From positions 1 through 6,653 of the forward strand of contig UQSK01000075.1 of NCBI GenBank assembly GCA_900543605.1: DNA of 6,653 nucleotides, written 5' to 3'. A model generated the notes under the pieces. The model made no database searches and was not told the origin of the DNA. It was given only the letters and a program-made list of their open reading frames with translations. The translations under genes were made by a program, and so were the position numbers. The DNA comes from an uncultured Collinsella sp. GTDB taxonomy: Bacteria; Actinomycetota; Coriobacteriia; Coriobacteriales; Coriobacteriaceae. Positions 1 to 4,266 of the stretch are shown here, in pieces (the first letter of the stretch is position 1; each line of letters begins with the position of its first letter).

Positions 1-27
1 GGGCTCGGAGATGTGTATAAGAGACAG
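1..27 (+). other. Nextera Read 2 sequencing adapter (non-genomic)
   Basis: The 27 bases equal the 3' end of the Illumina Nextera Read 2 (i7-side) transposase adapter. Bases 9-27, AGATGTGTATAAGAGACAG, are the complete 19-bp Tn5 mosaic end, and bases 1-8, GGGCTCGG, are the adapter bases preceding it. Genomic DNA begins at base 28. The reading frame of the downstream malQ fragment runs into a stop (TAA, 18-20) inside this segment, as expected if the adapter is unrelated to the gene. This is a library artefact, not a biological transposon end. Confidence 0.97.
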
Positions 28-257
28 GTGTTGAGGTGGCGGCCAAGCTGATGAGCGACGCGCTGGCAAGCGACGCTCCGCTTGTGATGATGCCGCTGCA
101 GGACATCCTGGGGCTAGGCGACGATGCGCGCATGAACGTGCCGGGTGTCGCCACGGGCAACTGGACCTGGCAGGCCGACGAGGCCGACGTTGCGGCCGCC
201 GAGGGCAAAACTGCACAGCTCCTGCGCAACACCCATAGATTCTGGGGCGAAGCGTGA
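28..257 (+). CDS. malQ: 4-alpha-glucanotransferase (amylomaltase), C-terminal fragment
   Basis: MalQ transfers alpha-1,4-glucan segments between maltodextrins in the cytoplasm (glycosyl hydrolase family 77). Only about the last 75 residues are present, since the 5' part is cut off by the adapter junction; the first complete codon is at 30. The visible sequence holds the GH77 C-terminal signature: MPLQDILGLGDDARMNVPG followed by GNWTW, matching the family pattern P-(L/V)-Q-D-x-L-G-L-G-x-x-A-R-M-N-x-P-G-x(3)-G-N-W-x-W. The protein ends in RNTHRFWGEA, then two in-frame stops in tandem (TGA TAA, 255-260). An internal GTG at 36 is not a real start because the conserved fold begins far upstream. 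The family assignment is confident; the catalytic residues lie outside the window. Confidence 0.93.
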
Positions 258-300
258 TAAAACCCCCGATATAGGGTACAGTTACAGCTGTTTGAATTTA

Positions 301-326
301 TGCGGGCAGAGCGATCTGCCCGCTTT
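301..326 (+). terminator. GNRA-capped hairpin after malQ, possible terminator
   Basis: A perfect 9-bp stem (GCGGGCAGA at 302-310 with TCTGCCCGC at 315-323) closes a GCGA tetraloop of GNRA type. It is followed by only three T residues (324-326) and then GTGC. It lies 44 nt after the malQ stop and 22 nt before the fmdB start. It may terminate malQ transcription or act as a leader hairpin for fmdB; the short T-run makes termination uncertain. The interval 258-300 contains weak TAnnnT boxes (for example TACAGT at 277-282), but I see no convincing -35 partner, so no promoter is called. Confidence 0.55.
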
Positions 327-345
327 GTGCTGAAAAGGAAGTATT

Positions 346-582
346 ATGGCGCGCTACGATTACAAGTGCTCGAGCTGCGGCAACGTGTTTGAGGTTGAGC
401 ATCCCATGTCCGAGAACCCCGAGGTCGTGTGCCCGAGCTGCGGTGCCCCGGCGGCCAAGACGTTCTCGGCGAGTGGCATCAAGTTTGAGGGCAGCGGCTT
501 CTACAACACCGACCAGCGAAGCGGTGGTTCCAGCACCAGCGCCACAAGCGGCTGCTGCGCCAGCTGCCCGCATAACCACTAG
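346..582 (+). CDS. FmdB-family zinc-ribbon protein
   Basis: This is a 78-residue protein of the FmdB/putative regulatory zinc-ribbon family. The N-terminal domain starts MARYDYKCSSCG and holds the usual metal-binding pairs C8-x2-C11 and C29-x2-C32, with the family's typical Y-x-Y/F-x-C-x-x-C-G opening and a short linker rich in E and P. The tail is flexible (Gly/Ser/Thr, about residues 59-69) and ends in a second Cys/His cluster, C70, C71, C74, H76, H78, as in several FmdB relatives. Family members are small and cytoplasmic; the name comes from a gene near formamidase/acetamidase operons, and a regulatory role is often assumed but not established. The start is supported by an AAGGAAG ribosome site (335-341) five bases upstream. 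It is followed after 34 nt by a strong hairpin with a T-rich tail, so it is probably a single-gene unit or the last gene after malQ. Confidence 0.9.
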   Translation: MARYDYKCSSCGNVFEVEHPMSENPEVVCPSCGAPAAKTFSASGIKFEGSGFYNTDQRSGGSSTSATSGCCASCPHNH

Positions 583-616
583 CGACAAGCGGTCCCGCAA
601 CCCCGGTTTCCTTATG

Positions 617-683
617 AGTTGCGGTGAAATAGTTCCTGAATCAGCCCATCCAACGGCCAAACAGGAACTATTTCACCGCAACT
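617..683 (+). repeat. 67-nt hairpin element, copy 1 (possible terminator of fmdB)
   Basis: A perfect 22-bp inverted repeat (arms 617-638 and 662-683) encloses a 23-nt loop. The outer 15 bases of each arm (AGTTGCGGTGAAATA and its complement) are shared with copy 2 at 959-1025. The right arm runs into TTTTCTTT (683-690), so on the plus strand it resembles a factor-independent terminator for fmdB, starting 34 nt after the fmdB stop. The stem is much longer than normal for a terminator. Aligned in the orientation of its upstream gene, it has the same stem and loop lengths as copy 2, so the two are one element family. Confidence 0.85.
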
Positions 684-958
684 TTTCTTTAAATCGGATT
701 TCGGGCTGATGCTAAGTTTGTAACATTTCAAAACTCTGCCGGATTACGGGGCTGAATTGACAACCTCTATCCATTCCGGTAATTTGCAATTTTCAACAAG
801 CCATCTACCTGCGGTTTTATCTAAGCCATTTTTGCCGTGGTCGGGCATCATCAATCTAGCACCGTAATCCGCCCTACTTTTGATAACAGCAAGTATGAAA
901 CGGGGCTATTTTTCCCACTCTTTACCGCTATTGCGACCTCCACTCGCACGACCTTCTG
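684..958. other. AT-richer intergenic segment between the two hairpin copies
   Basis: This 275-bp stretch is visibly richer in A/T than the flanking genes and contains no convincing gene. It holds a 10-bp inverted repeat (CGGATTACGG at 740-749 against CCGTAATCCG at 862-871). On the minus strand one frame stays open from 905 to 744 and, after a single TAA, again from 743 to 615. Because it is bounded by two inverted copies of the same hairpin, the whole of 617-1025 could be an inserted unit, or simply the gap between two convergent genes that each carry the element at their end. Confidence 0.5.
744..851 (-). CDS. Possible small hypothetical ORF or gene remnant
   Basis: Not recognised. The minus-strand frame reads MMPDHGKNGLDKTAGRW and continues to the C-terminal VVNSAP (35 residues from the ATG at 851; an adjacent TTG at 854 is an alternative start). 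The frame is open upstream as far as a TAG at 906-908, adding 18 residues that also read like protein (ending RADYGARL). No ribosome binding site precedes the ATG or the TTG. The residue mix (charged, Trp and Asn present, no low-complexity run) looks protein-like, but codon use is much more AT-rich than in the neighbours and the length is within chance expectation. It could be a decayed fragment, part of a dispersed repeat, or noise. Confidence 0.2.
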   Translation of the reverse strand: MMPDHGKNGLDKTAGRWLVENCKLPEWIEVVNSAP

Positions 959-1025
959 AGTTGCGGTGAAATAAGGACTATTTGGCGGGTAGATGCCGCT
1001 ATTCAATCCCTATTTCACCGCAACT
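959..1025 (-). repeat. 67-nt hairpin element, copy 2 (downstream of rsmB)
   Basis: Arms 959-973 and 1011-1025 form a perfect 15-bp outer stem with the same sequence as copy 1. Read on the minus strand, the next seven pairs also form: G-U, G-C, G-C, A-U, U-G, U-A, G-U. This gives 22 pairs around a 23-nt loop, exactly the dimensions of copy 1. The loop contains a small inner GCGG/CCGC pairing. Aligned in this orientation, the 37 nt between the outer arms match copy 1 at 20 positions (shared TGAAT, CATC and GCCAAA blocks). It starts 6 nt after the rsmB stop. Unlike copy 1 it has no T-run after it on the minus strand, so it does not look like a classical terminator. Confidence 0.85.
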
Positions 1026-1031
1026 TAGTAG

Positions 1032-2432
1032 TTACTTGTGGATCAGGCGGGCGCAGAAGTGGCCGTCGTAGGAGTCAGCGTTTACCGGCACGCTTTGGAA
1101 GAGGCCTCGAGCGTTTTGGCGCAGGATGACGAGGCTCTTGGCGTGGTCGTACTCGGGGAGCTGCAGAATCTGGGCTTCGGAGAGCGGCGCCACGGTAAAG
1201 CCGGCGCCCTCGGGAGAGGCCAGGAAGGCATCCACGACCTGCGAGTTCTCTTCATCAAAAACCGAGCAGGTAGCATAGATGAGCTCACCGCCGGCAGCCA
1301 CGCGCGCGGCTGCTTCCTTGAGCATCGTCAGCTGCAGCTTGGGCAGCTCAGTCGTAACGTCGTTCTCGGTCAGACGCCACGGTATCTCGGGATGACGGCG
1401 CATGGTGCCGGTGCCAGAGCACGGCGCATCGATAAACACCGTGTCGAACAGGGCGGGCTCGCCGAGCATGGCATCAAAGGACGTGAGCACCTCGTTGAGC
1501 TCGCAGGCATCGCCCGACACCGTACGAACACCCGTAATACCCGCCTTATGCAGGCGCGCGAGATTCTGATCGCACTTACGATCGTGCAGATCGAGCGCAG
1601 TGTGCTGACGATCATACCCGGCGCGCTTGGCCTGGCACATCATCACATAGGTCTTGGTGCCGCGACCGGCGCCAATCTCCAGGCAACGACCGGGACGTGT
1701 CGCGGCAGTAGCGATAAGCTGAGCGTTGAGGTCCGACGCAACCGCGGCAGCACGCTCAAACACGCCCGATGCAACCGCGACCTGCGCATCGACCGGAGCA
1801 TGGCAGCCCGGGAAGACAGGCGCAACGAGCTGCGAGATATACGGGTCGGCCTTGGTCGCAAACGCATTCTCGTGCAGTGCAAGCGGAGCAGGTGCCAGAT
1901 TGCCGGCAAAGTTCAGCGCGCCCTCGGGCGTATCGAACGAGGCCATAATACGAGCGCACAGCCAGCGAGGAAGACCCATCAAACGTGACAGGCGCACCAG
2001 GCGGCGCTCGGATTCATCCACATCGGATGCCGTGGCAAAGTCCTCAACGTTGTCCGCAACCTTATGCAGCACCGCGTTAGCCAGGCCAGCGGCAGACTTA
2101 GCACCGCTGCGAACCAGCTCAACACCCTGGCTCACGGCAACGCGGCCCGGCGTATGCAGGTAGAGCATCTCGAAGGCCGAGATGCGAAGCGCCATGCGAA
2201 CGCGCGGTGCGACCTTTTTGGGCTTATCCAAAAACTGATCGAGCAACTCATCCAAAATGCCCTGCGTGGCGGCAACACCGAGCGCCAAACGCGCGGCAAA
2301 AGCGGAATCGCGCTGGTCAATGGCCTTGGCGGACGCACGGGAAGACAACACGTCGCGTGCGTACATACCGCGGCGATCGGCCTCCATCAACACATCGAGC
2401 GCAAGCTTGCGCGCGGGAGACAACTTGCTCAT
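1032..2432 (-). CDS. rsmB: 16S rRNA (cytosine(967)-C(5))-methyltransferase RsmB
   Basis: RsmB (Sun/Fmu) methylates C967 of 16S rRNA using S-adenosylmethionine. The 466-residue product (E. coli: 429) has an N-terminal NusB-like RNA-binding domain (about 5-135) and a C-terminal Rossmann methyltransferase domain. Visible motifs, numbered from the chosen start: SAM-binding motif I LEIGAGRGTKT (251-261), motif IV DAPCSGTG (335-342, with C338) and motif VI TCS (388-390, catalytic C389). Motif I departs from the common family form (D-x-C-A-A-P-G-G-K-T). The start is taken at the ATG at 2432, which overlaps the fmt stop as ATGA and implies translational coupling. A GTG at 2447 would add five residues but has no ribosome site and lies further inside fmt. 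It is the last gene of the priA-def-fmt-rsmB run and ends 6 nt before hairpin copy 2. Confidence 0.95.
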   Translation of the reverse strand: MSKLSPARKLALDVLMEADRRGMYARDVLSSRASAKAIDQRDSAFAARLALGVAATQGILDELLDQFLDKPKKVAPRVRMALRISAFEMLYLHTPGRVAVSQGVELVRSGAKSAAGLANAVLHKVADNVEDFATASDVDESERRLVRLSRLMGLPRWLCARIMASFDTPEGALNFAGNLAPAPLALHENAFATKADPYISQLVAPVFPGCHAPVDAQVAVASGVFERAAAVASDLNAQLIATAATRPGRCLEIGAGRGTKTYVMMCQAKRAGYDRQHTALDLHDRKCDQNLARLHKAGITGVRTVSGDACELNEVLTSFDAMLGEPALFDTVFIDAPCSGTGTMRRHPEIPWRLTENDVTTELPKLQLTMLKEAAARVAAGGELIYATCSVFDEENSQVVDAFLASPEGAGFTVAPLSEAQILQLPEYDHAKSLVILRQNARGLFQSVPVNADSYDGHFCARLIHK

Positions 2433-3349
2433 GACAGTACACCCCACGTAAGGTCGACACCCTGCAGGCCGGCAGCCCAGGCAGAAGCAGCCATGGCACG
2501 CTTGCCATCGGGCTTAACCTCGAGCAGTTCAACCGCGCCATCAGAAAGGCCCAGGCAAACACGCTTACTCTTAACAGCAACAGCGCCCTCGCCAAGCGAC
2601 ACATCAGCCGGTGCAGCATCGAGCACGCGAACCGACTTGCCGGCAATCACACAACGGGCAGGCGCGGTATCGGACGAAGCGAGCACATGACGCACGCAAT
2701 CGAGCGCCGCCATCTGCGGATTCAGACGCATCTCCTGCTTGGAAATCTTGGCAGCATGAGTGACGAGCGACTCATCCTGCTCAGTCCAAACAGCCGAGCC
2801 ATCGGCAAGCGAGGGAAGCGTATCGGCAAGCAACTTACCACCAAGCTCAGCAAGCTCCATGGTCAGCGTCTCAGCACGCTTACCGGCTACCGACGTGGAA
2901 GCCTGAGCACAATAAGCACCAGTATCCACGCCATGCCCAATGCGCATAATAGAAACGCCAGCAACCTCATCACCAGCAAGAATGGCACGCTGAATGGGAG
3001 CAGCACCACGCCAACGAGGCAGCAGCGAAGCATGAAGATTCACAATACCCAGCGGCGCCATATGCAGCACCTCATCAGGCAAAATGCAGCCATAGGCAGC
3101 CACACAGAAAATGTCAGCATGGGCAGCCTGGAGCGCCTCAACAACCTCAGGCGTCATACGATTGGCCTCAACAACCGGCAACCCCAGCTTAAGCGCCTTG
3201 GCCTTAACAGGAGAAGGCTCAAGCTTCTTACCACGCCCACGAACAGCATCGGGACGAGTAATAACAAGCGCAATCTCGTTCCCAGCCGCAACAAGCGAAG
3301 TCAGCGAAGGCACAGCAAAATCAGGCGTACCCATAAACACAATACGCAT
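2429..3349 (-). CDS. fmt: Methionyl-tRNA formyltransferase
   Basis: Fmt transfers a formyl group from 10-formyl-tetrahydrofolate to Met on the initiator tRNA, giving the fMet-tRNA used to start translation. The 306 residues (E. coli: 315) begin MRIVFMGTPDFAVPSL, the family N-terminus. The catalytic triad N104, H106 and D142 is present within NLHASLLPRWRGAAPIQ (104-120) and GHGVDTG (138-144), and R40 lies in the flexible loop VRGRGKK (37-43). The C-terminal OB-like tRNA-binding domain occupies about 205-306. A strong GAGGGGAG ribosome site (3359-3366) precedes the ATG by nine bases. It overlaps rsmB by 4 bp downstream but is separated from def by an atypical 362-bp gap. The first 30 codons end in T 17 times and in C once, unlike def and rsmB; the bias fades toward the 3' end. 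Confidence 0.97.
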   Translation of the reverse strand: MRIVFMGTPDFAVPSLTSLVAAGNEIALVITRPDAVRGRGKKLEPSPVKAKALKLGLPVVEANRMTPEVVEALQAAHADIFCVAAYGCILPDEVLHMAPLGIVNLHASLLPRWRGAAPIQRAILAGDEVAGVSIMRIGHGVDTGAYCAQASTSVAGKRAETLTMELAELGGKLLADTLPSLADGSAVWTEQDESLVTHAAKISKQEMRLNPQMAALDCVRHVLASSDTAPARCVIAGKSVRVLDAAPADVSLGEGAVAVKSKRVCLGLSDGAVELLEVKPDGKRAMAASAWAAGLQGVDLTWGVLS

Positions 3350-3507
3350 AAAGAACGTCTCCCCTCAACCAAAGCCGAGACGGCTACAAATAACAGCGGA
3401 AAGCCAAGTACCCAGCCCATCCGCAATAACAATTCAGCAAGAACAAATATACCCAAAACCAAAGAAAGAGCCGCAATAAAAGCAGCTCTTCCAACAAAGC
3501 AATTATC
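3301..3507 (-). pseudogene. Open frame resembling part of a small membrane protein, upstream of fmt
   Basis: Not recognised. In the minus-strand frame whose codons begin at multiples of three (for example 3507), the translation reads DNCFVGRAAFIAALSLVLG, then a hydrophobic stretch FVLAELLLRMGWVLGFPLL, then FVAVSALVEGRR. That is two likely membrane helices with charged residues at their ends. The frame is open from 3591 (after a TAA inside the long hairpin) to a TGA at 3301, 49 nt inside fmt. The only start codons are internal (TTG at 3462 is the earliest), so an intact N-terminus is missing. Codon endings match fmt: 17 T and one C in the 30 codons from 3507. It may be the 3' remnant of a gene once located between def and fmt, or a chance frame in T-rich DNA. 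The alternative hydrophobic frame in the same stretch (rich in Leu, Cys and Trp) looks less natural. Confidence 0.3.
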
Positions 3508-3566
3508 AGCGAAGACGCCCCTCCCTGGCCCAACGGCACCCGGGCGAAGAGGAGCACGAAACCGAA

Positions 3567-3703
3567 GTCCCCTTCCGCCGCAGGGCTTAGGTTATTGCTC
3601 CACGCGCAGTTCCGCACGAGCCGAAGAGCACTTAATGTGCTCTTCGTGCGAGCAGGACTGTTTGAGCATGGAGCAAAACCTAAGCCCTGCGGCGGAAGGG
3701 GAC
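3567..3703 (-). repeat. Long (about 137 nt) hairpin downstream of def
   Basis: Outer arms 3567-3593 and 3677-3703 form 27 perfect base pairs, including the 20-base core CCGCCGCAGGGCTTAGGTTT-like segment in paired form. After a single bulged A (3594) a further eight pairs follow (3595-3602 with 3669-3676). Read on the minus strand the structure continues inward with ATGC/GCGU (one G-U wobble), CAGUCC/GGAACUG (one bulge), GCAC/GUGC and GAAGAGCAC/GUGCUCUUC, closing on an AUUAA loop. It begins 8 nt after the def stop. No T-run follows it on the minus strand, so it is not a typical terminator. Its arm sequence is unrelated to the 67-nt elements. It could be an RNA processing or stability hairpin inside the operon transcript, or an inserted palindromic repeat. 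Confidence 0.85.
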
Positions 3704-3711
3704 GGTGGGAC

Positions 3712-4248
3712 CTACTCCGTCTCGCCCGGTCGAGCGCCGCGGGCCAGGGCGTCCTGGTACTCCTTGACCGCCTTGATGCGCTGCATCGGCTTGAGTCGCT
3801 CGAACATGGTATTGCCGTGCAGGTGATCGATCTCGTGCTGCAGGCACACGCAGAACAAGTCGCCCGTGGCCTCATAGCGGATCAGGTTGGCGTCCAGGTC
3901 GTACGCCTCGACGACGACATGGTCGGGACGCTCGATCTCGCAGCTAATGCCAGGGATGGAAAGGCAGCCCTCGCTAAACGGCACCAGATGGTCGCTCTGC
4001 TCAACGATGACAGGGTTGATGAGCACGTACGGGTCATAGTCGTTCTTGTCGCTGTAATCGCAGTCGATAGTGACGAGCTGAATGAGCTCACCAATCTGCG
4101 GGGCAGCAAGACCGCAACCGCCGTTGTCGAACATCATCTTCTTCATCTTCTCGGCAAGCGCCTCGATCGCCGGGGTGATCTCCTCGATGACGGCGCACTC
4201 CTGGCGCAGACGAGGGTCGGGAGACAATACGATTCCGTTGGCTTCCAT
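3712..4248 (-). CDS. def: Peptide deformylase
   Basis: Def removes the formyl group from the N-terminal fMet of nascent proteins at the ribosome exit and is a metal enzyme (usually Fe2+). All three family motifs are present, numbered from the chosen start: motif I GCGLAAPQ (44-51), motif II EGCLS (93-97, metal ligand C95) and motif III HEIDH (138-142, ligands H138 and H142, catalytic E139). The length of 178 residues is typical. Of two in-frame ATGs, the one at 4248 is preferred because AAAGG (4255-4259) sits six bases upstream of it; the ATG at 4254 directly abuts that ribosome site. The start lies 18 bp after the priA stop, so the two are almost certainly co-transcribed. Codon endings are C-rich (13 C to 3 T in the first 30 codons). 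Confidence 0.97.
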   Translation of the reverse strand: MEANGIVLSPDPRLRQECAVIEEITPAIEALAEKMKKMMFDNGGCGLAAPQIGELIQLVTIDCDYSDKNDYDPYVLINPVIVEQSDHLVPFSEGCLSIPGISCEIERPDHVVVEAYDLDANLIRYEATGDLFCVCLQHEIDHLHGNTMFERLKPMQRIKAVKEYQDALARGARPGETE

Positions 4249-4259
4249 GGCCATCCTTT
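4249..4259 (-). promoter_or_regulatory. Ribosome binding site that sets the def start
   Basis: On the minus strand AAAGG (4259-4255) is followed by ATGGCC and then ATG at 4248. Six-base spacing fits initiation at 4248. Initiation at the upstream ATG (4254) would leave no spacing at all. Confidence 0.6.
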
Positions 4260-4266
4260 CGGGTTG

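Noticed and set aside
9..27. Genuine Tn5/IS50 end
   Set aside because: The hyperactive mosaic end together with the flanking i7-side adapter bases is a library-preparation sequence, and no transposase is present.
36..257. Reading the first plus-strand frame as a complete 73-residue gene starting at GTG 36
   Set aside because: The sequence is the C-terminus of MalQ and the frame is already in the conserved fold; it is cut by the adapter rather than started there.
617..1025. CRISPR array
   Set aside because: Only two copies, in inverted orientation, each itself a palindrome, 275 bp apart; no regular spacers or cas genes.
1038..1988. 316-codon plus-strand frame opposite rsmB
   Set aside because: Antisense shadow of rsmB, whose NusB and methyltransferase motifs are intact on the minus strand.
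3466..3490. Small hairpin with T-rich flank on the minus strand as terminator after def
   Set aside because: Nine pairs with one wobble, modest GC and an interrupted T-run; it lies inside the possible membrane-protein frame and is weaker than the long hairpin, so I do not call it.
3384..3537. Hydrophobic minus-strand frame ending FRCYL before fmt
   Set aside because: Runs of Leu, Trp, Cys and Tyr look like the off-frame reading of T-rich DNA; the neighbouring frame gives a more natural membrane-protein sequence.
2687..3826. 379-codon plus-strand frame opposite fmt and the def-fmt gap
   Set aside because: Its Asn/Thr/Arg/Ser-rich sequence mirrors the T-rich third positions of fmt and it crosses the hairpin; no recognisable domain.
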